64,000 bases of DNA, taken from Gammaproteobacteria bacterium (GTDB lineage: Bacteria; Pseudomonadota; Gammaproteobacteria; Steroidobacterales; Foliamicaceae). The notes beneath the pieces are model-generated. The model was not told where the DNA came from, searched no databases, and saw only the letters and a list, made by a program, of their open reading frames with translations. The stretch lies in the NCBI GenBank assembly GCA_011523505.1, contig WTGP01000027.1, positions 102,001 through 166,000 on the forward strand, read 5' to 3'. The translations under genes and the position numbers were made by a program. This document shows positions 33,214-44,440 of the stretch, in pieces. Each line of letters begins with the position of its first letter. Position 1 is the stretch's first letter.

Positions 33214-34211
33214 GCTCCAGTTCCCGTGGGCCGCAGTCCGTGGGCCATCGTCACCAGCGCCAGGACCAAAAGGGCCGCGCAGGCATTGTGCGCCAATGCG
33301 CTGGACATGGGCAGGTAGAACCACACATTGGCAATGCCGAGGCCGATCTGAACAAGCGTCAGCGCGCCCACCGCCGCGCCGGCGATGCGCACCTTCCGTG
33401 CGGATGCGAAGCACGCGCTGCGCACCGTAAGCCAGCCGACATACAGCAGGACCGCCAGCGCTCCGAGCCGGTGCGTCATGTGAATGGCCGTGCGCGCGGC
33501 ATAGTCAAGCACGCCATATTCGTAATTCGTACCCAGGCCCCGCCACATCACAAAGGCCTCGGCAAAGTCCATTTCCGGCCACCACTGCCGCTGGCAGGCC
33601 GGGAAATCGGGACAGGCCAATGCAGCGTAGTTGGCGCTGGTCCAGCCGCCCAGCGCTATCTGTACGACGACGATCGCAAGACCGACCAGGGTCCAACGGT
33701 ACAGGCGGCCGTCCTCGCCCTGCGCCCAGGCTGCCGCAGACGGGCTTTGCCGCAGGATCAGCCACCATATCAATGCCAGCGTTCCGAACCCGCCCAGGAG
33801 GTGCGCCATCACCACAATCGGCTTCAATTGCCACGTGACCGTCCACATGCCCAAAAGCCCCTGAAACACGACCAGCGCAACCAGGGACAAGGCCGTGGCC
33901 AGCACGGCATCCGGCTCGCGACGCTGCCGCCAGGCCAACGCGCCGATGGCGAGAATCAGGAGTCCCAGCGTCGCCGCGGCGTAGCGATGGATCATTTCTA
34001 TCCAGGCCTTCGCCACGTCCACGGGACGGTCGGGAAACGCGACATTCGCCCGGGCGATCTCCTCGGCGTCCTGCGGCACGTGTAGCTGACCGTAACAACC
34101 CGGCCAGTCCGGACACCCGAGGCCCGCGTCGGAGAGGCGCACGAACGCGCCCAGGACAATTACCAGTAGGGCGAAAGGCGTGGCGACAAGCGCCAGTCTG
34201 CGAATGTTCAT
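33210..34211 (-). CDS. ctaA: Heme A synthase
   Basis: A 333-residue CtaA/Cox15-type protein with eight transmembrane segments in two repeats. Histidines in IEMIHRYAAATLG, VMAHLLGGFG, HMTHRLGALAV and LAHNACAALLV mark the heme sites, and CPDWPGCYG and CPDFPACQR the extracytoplasmic cysteine loops. It oxidises heme O to heme A. With cyoE it implies an aa3-type cytochrome oxidase, whose structural genes are outside the window. Transcription runs into cyoE. Confidence 0.95.
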   Translation of the reverse strand: MNIRRLALVATPFALLVIVLGAFVRLSDAGLGCPDWPGCYGQLHVPQDAEEIARANVAFPDRPVDVAKAWIEMIHRYAAATLGLLILAIGALAWRQRREPDAVLATALSLVALVVFQGLLGMWTVTWQLKPIVVMAHLLGGFGTLALIWWLILRQSPSAAAWAQGEDGRLYRWTLVGLAIVVVQIALGGWTSANYAALACPDFPACQRQWWPEMDFAEAFVMWRGLGTNYEYGVLDYAARTAIHMTHRLGALAVLLYVGWLTVRSACFASARKVRIAGAAVGALTLVQIGLGIANVWFYLPMSSALAHNACAALLVLALVTMAHGLRPTGTGA

Positions 34212-34342
34212 GCCGCTGGATGGGGAACCGGACTCGGTCGGGCGGCGGGATTATACAAACGGGAGTTCGGGATCGTTGCGGGCGTCGACGAAATGCAAGA
34301 ACGCCAGTCAGTGCTTCTTCAATAGAATGGAGGCTCCACGTG

Positions 34343-36724
34343 ATGATCGAGCCGATAACACAGCGATCCTGCCGGTACCCGGCGATTGGGCCAAACCCTG
34401 GAGACGGCTGCACTACGGCGGGCCTGGCATTGGCGGCTATGCTGGCGGCAGCCATCGCACCGGCAGCGTTCGCGAACGAGGAGGCGCAGCGCGAGGCCTT
34501 GGCGAGAGTGCTGGAATACGCTGAGGAATCCCACTATTCAAGCATCCGGGTCGATGACCGCATTTCGCGGTCCACACTCGAGAACTACCTGGCGGCGCTG
34601 GACGAACTGCGACTCCTGTTCACGCAGGAGGACGAGGCTCTCCTGGGGCAGCGATACGGCGATCGACTCGATGACGCCATGCGGCAGGGGCAGGTCGAAC
34701 CCGTGTTTGAAATCCACCGCCTCTATCTGCAGCGTCAGGCTCAATACAGGGACTTCGCGAAGAACTATCTGGCCACACGGCCGAGCTTGAACACTTCGCG
34801 GGAATGGCTGCGGAATCGCTGGGCAGCGCCGCGGCCACGGAACCGGGTCGAGCAGGAGCAGATCTGGCAGGACCGGGTGCGACATGAGTGGATCAACCTG
34901 GTGCTGGACGGGTGGACTTACGAGTCGGCACGCGCCCGACTGCGCCATCGTTTTCTTTTTGGGGATCCACTGGGCGTCGACAGTGAAGGGTTTTCCTTTT
35001 CCATAGGCGAGGTGCCCGGGGGGAGGCAACCGGGCGCCGACCCGTATGATGCGAGGTCCGCCTACGCGATGTTTCTCAATGCGTTTGCGCGTGCTCTGGA
35101 TTCGAATTCGAGTTACGCATCGCCCGAATCCGTCTGGGAACTTGCGGAACGAATGGAAGATCTTGGGCGTGTCAGCTTGTCCCTGGACACCGAAGGGCAA
35201 TACGTTGCCGTTCGGGAAATTCCGGAGGAAGTTGCCGCAGCCGCGGCACGGGACGTTCAGGTTGGCGACCGGATTGTCGAAGTGGATTTTTTCGGTGATG
35301 GTGACTTTATCGATGTGGACGGCTGGCGATCCTTCCATATCCACAATCTTCTCCTGGGGCCCATCGGAACAACTGTTGCGCTACGCGTTCTGCCGGCGGG
35401 TGTGCAGACCAGCGCCGTTGAGCGAACGGCGAAACGCATATCAATGGTTACAAAGGAAATGAAGAGGGCGCTGCGCTGGACTCCCAAGTGGCTCATGGAC
35501 AGGAGCATGAAAAAGATGCTCCAGGAGCAAATGAATGCAAGCAAGTCGGTGCTGACTGTCGACGAAGGTGGCCGAACGCTGCGCGTGGGCGTGGTCCGGA
35601 TACCGGCGTTCTACGAAAAGTGCACACGGGACGTCAGACGCCTGGTCCGGGAATTGGAGGACGCGGGAGTTGACGCTTTGGTGGTGGATTTGCGGGAGAA
35701 TTTCTTCGGCGAAGGCAACGAGGTGATTTCGCTGGCCGGGCTGTTTGTCGGCAAGGGCCCGATTTCACAGGAACGCGACCGCGACGGAAGCGTTCAGGTG
35801 CAACACAACAAGAGGCAGGAGGCGATCTGGGAAGGCCCCCTGGCGGTACTGGTTGACCAGCGAAGCAGTTCGGCCGCGGAAATCCTTGCGGCGGCGATTC
35901 AGGACTATGGCCGAGGCGTGGTTGTTGGTGAGCGCACGTTGGCGAGAGGCACTCTGCAAGAGGAGTTCAAGATCAAGGCCCTGGCCCGCGAGAAGTCGGA
36001 TGATCCGGTGCTGAGCATCACGAACCGGCAGTATTTTCGCGTCACCGGTGAGAGTTTCGACCAAAAGGGCGTGCAGCCCGACATTCTGCTGACCATGGCG
36101 AATGAATACTCTGCACTGCCCCGCGCAGGAGCGCCCGACGTTTACGAATCCGGAAATGAACATGCTGTAAACCGTTCGCCGGGTCCAATCGGTATTCCAT
36201 CCGCGGATTTCCTGGGGCAGAAGATAGCGCGCGAGTTGTTGGACACATTGGCGCTACGGCATCGGCAACGCGTATCGCAAGACATCGACTGGGGATTGAT
36301 TGCCGAGTATCTGGAGTTGTCCCGTGAACGAATGCAGAGTCGCACCGAGCCCATCAGCCTCGACAAGCGTCTGCAGAATCAGGCATCTCAATGGGGGGAA
36401 GAGCTGGCGCTCGCCACGGCCTGGCTTGAAGCGAAAGGCCCGGAGGCGACCGTAATGGAACCTGCGCTGGCCGAGTATTTCCTTCTAGTGAAGCGTAGTT
36501 ACGTTCCGGAGACCGAAACACCCAATGTGGAGGCTCCGGAACTTGTGCGGGCCGTCATGCTTGCAAAAGGCTATGTTGCGGTTGCGGATGAGAACGGGTA
36601 CCGGCAATCGCCTTACGACCTTCCGCTGCGACAAGCGGCAAACATTGCGGCGGATTGGGGCCGGCTTAAGGCAGGCGCCACACCGGTTGCAATCGCGTCG
36701 GGTGGCCACCCGGCGGCGGACTAG
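34343..36724 (+). CDS. Periplasmic S41 (Prc/Tsp-like) protein with altered catalytic lysine
   Basis: About 793 residues. An ATG at 34343 has GGAGG 9 nt upstream, and a signal peptide ends at about AAFA before NEEAQREAL. The layout is that of Prc/Tsp: helical N-terminal region, PDZ (about 225-300), S41 protease core, helical C-terminal part. Aligned on QDYG, the serine (Ser510 in SSSAAEI) and Asp521 are conserved at the Tsp spacing of 11. The base lysine position, 25 after the Ser, is Arg535: Tsp has GKGTVQ, this has ARGTLQ. It may be inactive or need another base. The frame reads cleanly on both sides, so this is not a frameshift. Confidence 0.85.
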   Translation: MIEPITQRSCRYPAIGPNPGDGCTTAGLALAAMLAAAIAPAAFANEEAQREALARVLEYAEESHYSSIRVDDRISRSTLENYLAALDELRLLFTQEDEALLGQRYGDRLDDAMRQGQVEPVFEIHRLYLQRQAQYRDFAKNYLATRPSLNTSREWLRNRWAAPRPRNRVEQEQIWQDRVRHEWINLVLDGWTYESARARLRHRFLFGDPLGVDSEGFSFSIGEVPGGRQPGADPYDARSAYAMFLNAFARALDSNSSYASPESVWELAERMEDLGRVSLSLDTEGQYVAVREIPEEVAAAAARDVQVGDRIVEVDFFGDGDFIDVDGWRSFHIHNLLLGPIGTTVALRVLPAGVQTSAVERTAKRISMVTKEMKRALRWTPKWLMDRSMKKMLQEQMNASKSVLTVDEGGRTLRVGVVRIPAFYEKCTRDVRRLVRELEDAGVDALVVDLRENFFGEGNEVISLAGLFVGKGPISQERDRDGSVQVQHNKRQEAIWEGPLAVLVDQRSSSAAEILAAAIQDYGRGVVVGERTLARGTLQEEFKIKALAREKSDDPVLSITNRQYFRVTGESFDQKGVQPDILLTMANEYSALPRAGAPDVYESGNEHAVNRSPGPIGIPSADFLGQKIARELLDTLALRHRQRVSQDIDWGLIAEYLELSRERMQSRTEPISLDKRLQNQASQWGEELALATAWLEAKGPEATVMEPALAEYFLLVKRSYVPETETPNVEAPELVRAVMLAKGYVAVADENGYRQSPYDLPLRQAANIAADWGRLKAGATPVAIASGGHPAAD

Positions 36725-36751
36725 TGCCCGGATGAACGGCGATGGCGATCG

Positions 36752-38983
36752 TTACTGCGTTTGGAACTGCACCGAAACGCCGTAGGTGCGGGGTGGGGCG
36801 TAGTGCGCCCAGCTGGCACCGGCGAAGCTCGTGCGCTGGTCGGCGTAGAGCGTGTCGCTCAGGTTCTTGCACCATGCGGTGAGGAGCCATCGCCCTCCCG
36901 CCGGGGTCCAGCGCACGGAAACGTTGGCCACGCCGTAGGCCTTCTGGAAGGATGCGTCGCGCTCGAAGCGCCCGGGTGCGTTGTCGCTGTTGTGCCAGGC
37001 ATGGTGCTTCCAGCCGTAATCGAGATGGAAATCCAGGGCCCCGCTGCGGCCCAGGTCCAGGCCGTAGCCGGCTGCGAAAGTGAAGGAGTGCCGGGGCGAA
37101 TGCGGGATCCGGTTTCCGTCGCGCCGGATGTCGAACCCCTGGATGGTGCCCACGAGGAAGCTGTCGAATCGCGCGTCCAGATAGCCGTAAGCGAGGTTCA
37201 GCAGCAGGCTGCCGGACGGCGCCCAGGTCAGCTCCAGCTCCGCTCCGCTGATGCTTGCGCGCGCGGCGTTCTTGACCCGCAGGCCGTCGAATGCGGCGGA
37301 CGCTTCGTCGAAAAGCAGCGTGATCCGCTGCAGATCGTGGAAGTCGGTTGAAAAAACCGCGGCGTTGACCTGCAGCCTGTCGCCCAGCCAGCGGCTCTTT
37401 ATCCCGAGTTCGACGTTGGTTGCGGTCTCTTCGCGGATCGGCTGCCCGGCCTCGGATGCGCGGCTGACCTTGGTGTCGAAGCCCCCGGACTTGAATCCCT
37501 CCGACCAGCTCGCGTAGGCCATGAGTTCCCGCCCGGCAAAAGGCCGCCATTCCGCCACCACTCGCGGCGTGAGCGCGTCGAAGGATGCCTCGGCCGCCAC
37601 GTCGTAATTCTCGAAGATGATCTGGAAGGGGATCCCCGGAACCGCGTCGTCGGTGAGCGTACCGATGGTGCGGTTCTCCTTGTCGTCGCGCGTGTAACGC
37701 AGGCCCGCGCGCACGGTCAGCACCGGGTTGACCTCCCAGGACGCGTCGGCGAAAGCCGCCCAGCCGGAAGTGCCGGAAACGCCCAGCCAGTCGCCGCGGC
37801 TGCCGTTCAGAACGCCGTCCTGGTTTACGACGATTTCCTCGTACTCGAGCCGGTCCACGTCCTCGCGGATGTAATACAGGCCCGCGACGGCCCGCAAGTC
37901 CGCCGCCGGATCAAAGGCGTAGCGGACTTCCAGGCTGAACTGGTCCGCTTCCTCCTCCTGGCCGAACAGGTCGTCAAATCCCTGGCCCACCGCCAGGCTG
38001 CGCCCGCCGAACTGGTCCAGGGTATTGGCGGAAACGTCCCGGTAGGCGGCGATTGCGGTCAGTTCGCCGCCGCCCATCGCCTGCTTCAGCCGCGCCGAAA
38101 GGCCCCATTGGCTGGCGTCGTATCCGATCGGCAAACCGTGCTCGGAAACCCGCGGCCGCCCGGACGAAGCGGATGGAGGAAAGCGGTCCCATCGCGTTAC
38201 GCTGCGCGTCTGGCTGCCGTTGTCCTCGCGGCTGTAATCGGCGCTGATAAGGAGGTCGCGATCGTCGCCGGACATGACGCGCAGTTGCGCGCGCATGGCC
38301 AGCAGGTCTTCGTCGTCGGATTCGGCCCCGCTGACCAGGTCCATTCCGTAACCGTCGCGGGTTTTTCGCACCAGCGAAATCTTCCCGCCGACATTGGGAC
38401 CCAGGGGGCCGGAAAGCACGCCCTTGAGGTCTGCGGCGTTGAACGAGCCGTAACCCGCCAGAAATTTTGCCTGGGCGCCTTCCATGCTCGGGGCGCGGGT
38501 GGTGAGGCTGATGGCGCCTCCCACGACGTTCTTGCCGAACAGCACGCCCTGTGGGCCGCGCAGAACGGACGCTTGTTCCAGGTCGAAGAGTTCGAAGAAA
38601 TAGGACGTGGAGCGGGCGATGTACACCTCGTCCACGAACAGGATGACCGAGTTTTCCAGCCCGCTGCGGGTGGCGCCGCTGTTGCCTATCCCGCGCACGG
38701 TCAGCTCCGACCGGCCGCTGCTGAAGGTGGAGTAGGACAGGTTGGGGATTCGCAGGGCCAGCTCGCCGATCTTCTCCACCCGACCGGCCTCCAGCGCATC
38801 GGCGTCGAGCGCGCTGATCGACATGGGCACGTCCTGGAGGTTTTCGCTTCGCTTCTGGGCCGTCACCACGACTTCCTCCAGAACGCCGTCGGCGCGCGCG
38901 GAGAGCATGGCTGTTGAACAGGCAAAGAGAAGCGCGATTCCGGCAGGCAGCCCGGCATGAACCCTGATGATGTCGTTAGTCAC
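36752..38983 (-). CDS. TonB-dependent outer-membrane receptor
   Basis: A 743-residue receptor starting at GTG. The signal peptide ends around SARA before DGVLEEVVVTAQKRSENLQDVP, the classic start of this receptor group. The plug has TVRGIGNSGATRSGLENSVIL and ASVLRGPQGVLFGKNVVGGAIS; the barrel ends in YGVSVQFQTQ, so the final aromatic is two residues from the end. It lies downstream of the YbdK gene on the same strand after 70 bp. The substrate is unknown. Confidence 0.92.
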   Translation of the reverse strand: MTNDIIRVHAGLPAGIALLFACSTAMLSARADGVLEEVVVTAQKRSENLQDVPMSISALDADALEAGRVEKIGELALRIPNLSYSTFSSGRSELTVRGIGNSGATRSGLENSVILFVDEVYIARSTSYFFELFDLEQASVLRGPQGVLFGKNVVGGAISLTTRAPSMEGAQAKFLAGYGSFNAADLKGVLSGPLGPNVGGKISLVRKTRDGYGMDLVSGAESDDEDLLAMRAQLRVMSGDDRDLLISADYSREDNGSQTRSVTRWDRFPPSASSGRPRVSEHGLPIGYDASQWGLSARLKQAMGGGELTAIAAYRDVSANTLDQFGGRSLAVGQGFDDLFGQEEEADQFSLEVRYAFDPAADLRAVAGLYYIREDVDRLEYEEIVVNQDGVLNGSRGDWLGVSGTSGWAAFADASWEVNPVLTVRAGLRYTRDDKENRTIGTLTDDAVPGIPFQIIFENYDVAAEASFDALTPRVVAEWRPFAGRELMAYASWSEGFKSGGFDTKVSRASEAGQPIREETATNVELGIKSRWLGDRLQVNAAVFSTDFHDLQRITLLFDEASAAFDGLRVKNAARASISGAELELTWAPSGSLLLNLAYGYLDARFDSFLVGTIQGFDIRRDGNRIPHSPRHSFTFAAGYGLDLGRSGALDFHLDYGWKHHAWHNSDNAPGRFERDASFQKAYGVANVSVRWTPAGGRWLLTAWCKNLSDTLYADQRTSFAGASWAHYAPPRTYGVSVQFQTQ

Positions 38984-39053
38984 GGCTCAAGTCCCGAAGA
39001 GCGTTTTCTGATTCCCGTACTTTAGCGCGCTGCGCTGCTGCCGGGAACCGGCC

Positions 39054-40199
39054 CTAAATCCCGGCGCGGGTGTCCTCGAGTATGAGATCGACGACCGATC
39101 TGAGCGCCTGCTCTTCGCTGTCGCCTTCCAGAAGGCGCAGGCGGTAGTGATCAGTCTGCCGGTCGGCGCCGCTGCCGTAGTTGACGATATCCAGCGCGTG
39201 GCGCAGCTCCGCCTCGCAGCCCAGCGCTTCGGCCTCCTCGCTCAGGTTGTCGATCAACTGCTTCACCAGATCGGCGATGTCCGTGCGACCGCTGCCGGCC
39301 ATTCCGCCAAGAAAAGCGAGCACCCCATAGCGCTGCGCCACCCAGCGGTTTTCGGCGATTATTTCCGTCAGTGGTTCTTCGGGCAGTTCGTCCGCGTAAT
39401 GCTGGCGAAGCAGCCGGCGCACGAGGCAGGCGAACCAGGCGACCAGGCACAGCGCGTCTTCCAGCCGCGTGCACAAGTCGCAGATGCGCAACTCAATGGT
39501 CGGGTAGCGTTGCGAGGGACGGATGTCCCACCAGATTTCACTGCCGTCGCTGATGAAATTCATGCGCTGGTAGGTGGCCAGGAGCTGTTCGTAGTCGGCT
39601 GCGGAATGCAGCGCGTTGGGCAAGCTGGTGCGGGGCAGCGCGCCCACGACGCAAAGCCGGTACGACTTGTAGCCGGTATTGCGGCCCTGGGCAAACGGCG
39701 ACGAAGCGGACAGCGCCAGCAGCACCGGCAAATAACGGCGCAGGGCGGTCATCACGCGGATACGCGCGTCCTTGTCGCCGAAGCCCGCATGAACGTGCAT
39801 GCCGCTCACCATGAAGTTGCGCACCGCCTGCTGATACGTCATCTCGAAATCCAGGTAGCGCTGGCGGGGCGTCGTGAGCTGGTCGGTCCATTTGGCGAAG
39901 GGGTGGGTTGAAGCGCCCAGGACCTCCGCCCCGAATCGCTCCGCCGCCTCGATTACGAGGCCGCGCGTCTCGCGCAGGGATGAACGCACTCCGGAAACGG
40001 ACCGGCACACGCGGGTATTGGTTTCGATCTGCGAACGTAGAAACTCCGGCACAACCTTGTGCGGACCGACGCGCGTCTGGCAGTGTTCGAAAATTTGGGG
40101 ATCGGGGTCGGCGAGCATGTCGCGCGTGTCCGGATCGACGAGAAAGAACTCCTCCTCGACACCCAGCGTGATCGAAAGGTCAGCTTTTTCGATCTTCAC
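39054..40199 (-). CDS. YbdK-family carboxylate-amine ligase (GCS2-like)
   Basis: A 381-residue ATP-grasp-like glutamate-cysteine ligase type 2. [14 protein letters not shown] near the N-terminus, [24 protein letters not shown] and [11 protein letters not shown] are the family hallmarks. YbdK enzymes have weak glutamate-cysteine ligase activity; the true substrate is usually unknown. Its start overlaps the stop of the copper ATPase by 4 bp, an uncommon pairing that may link thiol synthesis to metal efflux. That link is inference. Confidence 0.87.
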   Translation of the reverse strand: MKIEKADLSITLGVEEEFFLVDPDTRDMLADPDPQIFEHCQTRVGPHKVVPEFLRSQIETNTRVCRSVSGVRSSLRETRGLVIEAAERFGAEVLGASTHPFAKWTDQLTTPRQRYLDFEMTYQQAVRNFMVSGMHVHAGFGDKDARIRVMTALRRYLPVLLALSASSPFAQGRNTGYKSYRLCVVGALPRTSLPNALHSAADYEQLLATYQRMNFISDGSEIWWDIRPSQRYPTIELRICDLCTRLEDALCLVAWFACLVRRLLRQHYADELPEEPLTEIIAENRWVAQRYGVLAFLGGMAGSGRTDIADLVKQLIDNLSEEAEALGCEAELRHALDIVNYGSGADRQTDHYRLRLLEGDSEEQALRSVVDLILEDTRAGI

Positions 40200-42670
40200 A
40201 ATCCGACCCTCCTCAATCTGAGCGCGTTGCTGATCACCGAAACCGACGACAAGCTCATTGCGGCGGCTGCAATCATGGGCGACAGCAGAAGGCCCAGGAA
40301 CGGATACAGCACGCCGGCCGCGACCGGCACGCCGGCCGAATTGTAGATGAACGCAAAGAACAGGTTCTGCCTGATATTGCGCATCGTCGCATGCGCCAGC
40401 CGCCGGGCCCGGACGATCCCGTTCAGGTCGCCCTTGACCAGCGTGAAGCCCGCGCTTTCGATGGCCACGTCGGCGCCCGTGCCCATCGCGACCCCCACGT
40501 CCGCCTGGGCCAGCGCGGGCGCGTCGTTCACTCCGTCGCCCGCCATCGCGACCCTGTCGCCGGCTTCCTGCAGCTCTCTTATGATGCGGGCCTTGTCTTC
40601 CGGAAGCACGTCGGCGCGAATCTCATCGATCCCGAGTCTGGAAGCAACGGCCTTCGCGGTGCGTTCGTTGTCGCCCGTGACCATGACGATGCGCAGACCT
40701 TCGGCATGCAGCGCCTCCAGCGCCTCCAGCGTCGTTTCCTTGACCGGGTCGGCGACGCTCACAAGCCCGGCCAGGCGGCCCTCGACCATGACGAACATGA
40801 CCGTCTCGCCCTGGTCGCGGCGCCGGTTCGCCATTTCGCTTGCCTTGCCGCCGTCGAGCCCGAGGTCGGCAAGCAGCCTTGCGTTGCCCAGTGCAACCGC
40901 CTTGCCCTCGACCTGTCCCTTGACGCCTTTCCCGGTAACGGCCTCGAATCCTTTCGCTTTGGAAAGGGCGAGGCCACGGTCCTCGGCTCCCGCTACGATC
41001 GCCTCGGCCAGCGGGTGCTCGCTGCCCCGTTCGAGTGACGCCGCGAGCCGCAGCAACTCCGCCTCGTCCATCCCGGCCTCCGCGACCACGGCCGCCAGCT
41101 TCGGCCTGCCCTCGGTCAGGGTGCCGGTCTTGTCAACGATCAGCGTACCGACCCTGGCGAACCGCTCGAGCGCCTCGGCGTTCCTGATCAGCACGCCGGC
41201 CTGCGCACCCCGGCCGGTCGCGGTCATGATGGACATGGGCGTGGCAAGGCCAAGCGCGCAGGGACAGGCGATGATCAGGACCGAGACCGCCGCCACCAGG
41301 GCATAGGCCATGGCCGGCGCCGGTCCCCAGTTCGACCAGACGGCAAACGCCGCCACCGCGACCCCGACCACGGCAGGCACGAAGTATCCGGCCACCACGT
41401 CGGCCAGTTTCTGGATCGGCGCGCGGCTGCGCTGCGCCTGGGCGACCATCTCGACGATTTGCGACAGCATGGTGTCGGCGCCGACGCGCCTGGCTTCGAT
41501 GACGAGCGTGCCGCTGCCGTTGATCGTCGCTCCGGTCACCGGATCGCCAACCGCCTTTTCGACCGGGACCGGCTCCCCGGTCAGCATGGATTCGTCAATT
41601 GACGAGTGGCCTTCGGCAACCGCCCCGTCCACCGGTACCTTGTCTCCCGGGCGTATCCGCAGGCGATCGCCGACCTGAACGTCTTCGAGCGGGATTTCCT
41701 CTTCGCGGCCATCCGGACGAATGATCCGCGCCGTCTTCGGCGCCAGGTCCAGAAGCGCGCGGATCGCGTCGCCCGTCCGCTCCCGGGCGCGCAATTCCAG
41801 CACCTGGCCGAGCAATACGAGAACCACGATGACGGCCGCAGCCTCGTAATAGACCCCGACATGGCCCGCGGCGTCGCGGAATCCGTCCGGAAAGATCCCC
41901 GGCGCGATCGTCGCGACCACACTGAACGCATAGGCTGCGCCGACGCCCATGGCGATCAGCGTGAACATGTTCAGGCTGCGGTTGATGACGGACTTCACTC
42001 CGCGGACGAAGAACGGCCAGCCCGACCAGAGCACGACCGGCGTCGCCAGCACGAGTTCGGCCCAACCTGCGATCGTCCCGCCGATCCAATCGCGCAGGGG
42101 CAGACCGATCATGGGGCCCATCGCGAGCGCCAGAACCGGAACCGTCAGCGCGGCCCCGATCCAGAAGCGGCGCGTGAAATCCACGAGTTCCGGATTGGGT
42201 CCCTGGTCTCCGGCCGGCACGCCCATCGGCTCCAGCGCCATGCCGCAGCTCGGGCAGTCGGAGGGCTCCTCGCGCACGATCTCGGGGCACATGGGACAGG
42301 TGTAAAGCGTGCCCTCGGGCATCGGTTCCGGCTCGGGGAGGCCCTCCAGATAAGCGGCAGGGTCTGACTCGAATTTCTCCCGGCAACGCGCCGCGCAGAA
42401 ATAGAAGCGCTGGCCGGCGTGTTTGGCGACGTGCCGGGCGCTCGCTCGCGCCACGGTCATGCCGCAGACGGGATCCTCCGCCTCGAGGTAGTCTTCCGGC
42501 GAGGCCGCGAACTTGTCGCGGCATCCCACGCAGCAGAAGCGATAGACGTGGCCGTCGTGCTCGTAAGTCGGCTTGTCCGCGTCCGGATCGACGGTCATGG
42601 CGCAGACCGGATCTCTCACGACAGCAGCCTCCTGGCGTTCGTGCTCATGCCGGTGCGCGTGAGTAGTCAT
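40196..42670 (-). CDS. copA: Copper-translocating P1B-type ATPase with double YHS and heavy-metal-binding domains
   Basis: An 824-residue ATPase. The N-terminus is His-rich (THAHRHEHE). Two YHS domains follow, about 19-62 ([13 protein letters not shown]) and 65-110 ([13 protein letters not shown]), then a heavy-metal-binding domain with YTCPMCPEI and [10 protein letters not shown] (123-148). There is no GMTCxxC HMA domain. The core has CPC ([12 protein letters not shown]), DKTGTLT, the GDGVND hinge and SEHPLAEA. It should export Cu(I). It is the first gene of a copA-ybdK unit, divergent from mccB; I saw no MerR-type operator in the 144-bp gap. Confidence 0.93.
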   Translation of the reverse strand: MTTHAHRHEHERQEAAVVRDPVCAMTVDPDADKPTYEHDGHVYRFCCVGCRDKFAASPEDYLEAEDPVCGMTVARASARHVAKHAGQRFYFCAARCREKFESDPAAYLEGLPEPEPMPEGTLYTCPMCPEIVREEPSDCPSCGMALEPMGVPAGDQGPNPELVDFTRRFWIGAALTVPVLALAMGPMIGLPLRDWIGGTIAGWAELVLATPVVLWSGWPFFVRGVKSVINRSLNMFTLIAMGVGAAYAFSVVATIAPGIFPDGFRDAAGHVGVYYEAAAVIVVLVLLGQVLELRARERTGDAIRALLDLAPKTARIIRPDGREEEIPLEDVQVGDRLRIRPGDKVPVDGAVAEGHSSIDESMLTGEPVPVEKAVGDPVTGATINGSGTLVIEARRVGADTMLSQIVEMVAQAQRSRAPIQKLADVVAGYFVPAVVGVAVAAFAVWSNWGPAPAMAYALVAAVSVLIIACPCALGLATPMSIMTATGRGAQAGVLIRNAEALERFARVGTLIVDKTGTLTEGRPKLAAVVAEAGMDEAELLRLAASLERGSEHPLAEAIVAGAEDRGLALSKAKGFEAVTGKGVKGQVEGKAVALGNARLLADLGLDGGKASEMANRRRDQGETVMFVMVEGRLAGLVSVADPVKETTLEALEALHAEGLRIVMVTGDNERTAKAVASRLGIDEIRADVLPEDKARIIRELQEAGDRVAMAGDGVNDAPALAQADVGVAMGTGADVAIESAGFTLVKGDLNGIVRARRLAHATMRNIRQNLFFAFIYNSAGVPVAAGVLYPFLGLLLSPMIAAAAMSLSSVSVISNALRLRRVGL

Positions 42671-42814
42671 GGGCTAATTCCCTTTCGTCAACGTGGACTT
42701 GTCGATTCTCACCGGTTTTCTCTTCCCTGTATCCTGCCGGGACCGACCTGACGCCGCGTACATCATAATACCGGGGCCAGGAAGATTTCGTAGCTCGCGT
42801 GGAGCACCTCGCCG

Positions 42815-44425
42815 ATGCCGGTATTCGAGACCAAGACAGATCCCAGGTCCGGGGAGTTTGCAGCCAACGCGACGGTCAACCGGGAGTATGCCGCCCGGCT
42901 GAAGGAACTCAAGGCCGGCATTGCCCTGGGCGGCCCCGAATCCTCGCGCGCAAGGCACCTGGGGCGCGGCAAGATGCTGGTCCGCGACCGCGTGGACATG
43001 CTGGTCGATGCCGGCGCCCCGTTCCTCGAAATCGGCCAGCTTGCCGCCCACGAGGTCTACGATCATCCGGTGCCCGCGGCGGGTCTGGTTTGCGGCATCG
43101 GGCGGATTCACGGAACGGAATGCATGGTTGTCGCCAACGACGCCACGGTCAAGGGCGGCGCCTACTATCCGCTCACGGTCAAGAAACATTTGCGCGCTCA
43201 GGAGATCGCGCTCGAAAACCACCTTCCCTGCATCTATCTCGCCGACTCGGGAGGCGCCTATCTGCCCATGCAGGATGAAGTCTTCCCCGACCGGGAACAT
43301 TTCGGGCGCATCTTCTACAACCAGGCGAGGCTGTCGGCGCGCAACATTCCGCAGGTGGCGGTGGTCATGGGGTCGTGTACGGCTGGCGGCGCCTACGTTC
43401 CGGCGATGAGCGACGAGACCGTTATCGTGAAGGACCAGGGAACCATATTCCTCGGCGGCCCGCCTCTGGTGAAGGCGGCGACCGGCGAGGAGGTGGACAG
43501 CGAAACGCTGGGCGGCGGAGACCTTCACACCCGGGTATCCGGCGTCGCCGACTACCTGGCGGAGAATGACGGCCACGCGCTGAGCCTCGCCCGGGGCATC
43601 GTTCGTCACCTGAACCGGGACGGCGGGGCGCGGGTGGAGCCTTCGGCGGCGAGGGACCCTCTTTACCCGGCGGAAGAAATTTACGGAATCGTCCCTCGCG
43701 GCCTTCGCTACATCTATAACGTGCGCGAGATCATTGCACGCATCGTCGACGGTTCCGAGTTCGAGGAGTTCAAGCCCCGCTACGGGACGACGCTGGTTTG
43801 CGCGTTTGCCAGGCTGGGCGGCTACCCGGTCGGCATTCTCGCCAACAACGGAATACTGTTCTCCGAGTCGGCGCTGAAAGGCGCCCATTTCATCCAGCTT
43901 TGCAATCGGCGCGGAATTCCGCTGCTGTTTCTGCAGAACATTGCGGGATTCATGGTGGGCAAGGATTTCGAACGCCGCGGCATCGCCAAGGACGGCGCCA
44001 AGCTGATCACCGCGGTGGCCTGCGCCCGCGTGCCCAAGCTCACGGTCATCATCGGCGGCTCGTTCGGCGCCGGGAATTACGGAATGTCCGGGCGCGCCTA
44101 CGGGCCGCGGATGCTGTGGATGTGGCCCAACGCGAGAATCTCGGTGATGGGAGCGGAACAGGCGGCCATGGTCCTGAGCCAGGTCCGCAGCGCCGGCAAG
44201 CGCGCCGGCAACGGGGACGAACCGGCGCAAGACGACGAGGCCTTTCAGCAGAAGATTCGGGCCCGGTACGAGCGCCAGGGTCATCCCTACTACGCGAGCG
44301 CAAGACTCTGGGACGACGGCGTGATCGATCCCGTCGACACGCGCGATGTGCTGACCCTAAGCCTGTCCGCCGTGATGAATTCGCCGTTACCGGAAGAGGG
44401 CCCCTATGGCGTGTTCCGCATGTAA
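42815..44425 (+). CDS. Acyl-CoA carboxylase carboxyltransferase, MccB-like
   Basis: A 536-residue carboxyltransferase, the length of methylcrotonoyl-CoA carboxylase beta. Family stretches include [59 protein letters not shown] and the acyl-CoA region [16 protein letters not shown]. It carboxylates a branched acyl-CoA such as 3-methylcrotonyl-CoA from leucine. The biotin-carrying alpha subunit usually next to it is absent from this window. Instead a MaoC dehydratase follows after 15 bp. Confidence 0.9.
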   Translation: MPVFETKTDPRSGEFAANATVNREYAARLKELKAGIALGGPESSRARHLGRGKMLVRDRVDMLVDAGAPFLEIGQLAAHEVYDHPVPAAGLVCGIGRIHGTECMVVANDATVKGGAYYPLTVKKHLRAQEIALENHLPCIYLADSGGAYLPMQDEVFPDREHFGRIFYNQARLSARNIPQVAVVMGSCTAGGAYVPAMSDETVIVKDQGTIFLGGPPLVKAATGEEVDSETLGGGDLHTRVSGVADYLAENDGHALSLARGIVRHLNRDGGARVEPSAARDPLYPAEEIYGIVPRGLRYIYNVREIIARIVDGSEFEEFKPRYGTTLVCAFARLGGYPVGILANNGILFSESALKGAHFIQLCNRRGIPLLFLQNIAGFMVGKDFERRGIAKDGAKLITAVACARVPKLTVIIGGSFGAGNYGMSGRAYGPRMLWMWPNARISVMGAEQAAMVLSQVRSAGKRAGNGDEPAQDDEAFQQKIRARYERQGHPYYASARLWDDGVIDPVDTRDVLTLSLSAVMNSPLPEEGPYGVFRM

Positions 44426-44440
44426 GCGGGGGAAAGCCTG

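Noticed and set aside
42671..42814. CueR-type operator upstream of copA
   Set aside because: I found no 19-bp-spaced MerR-family dyad in the gap.
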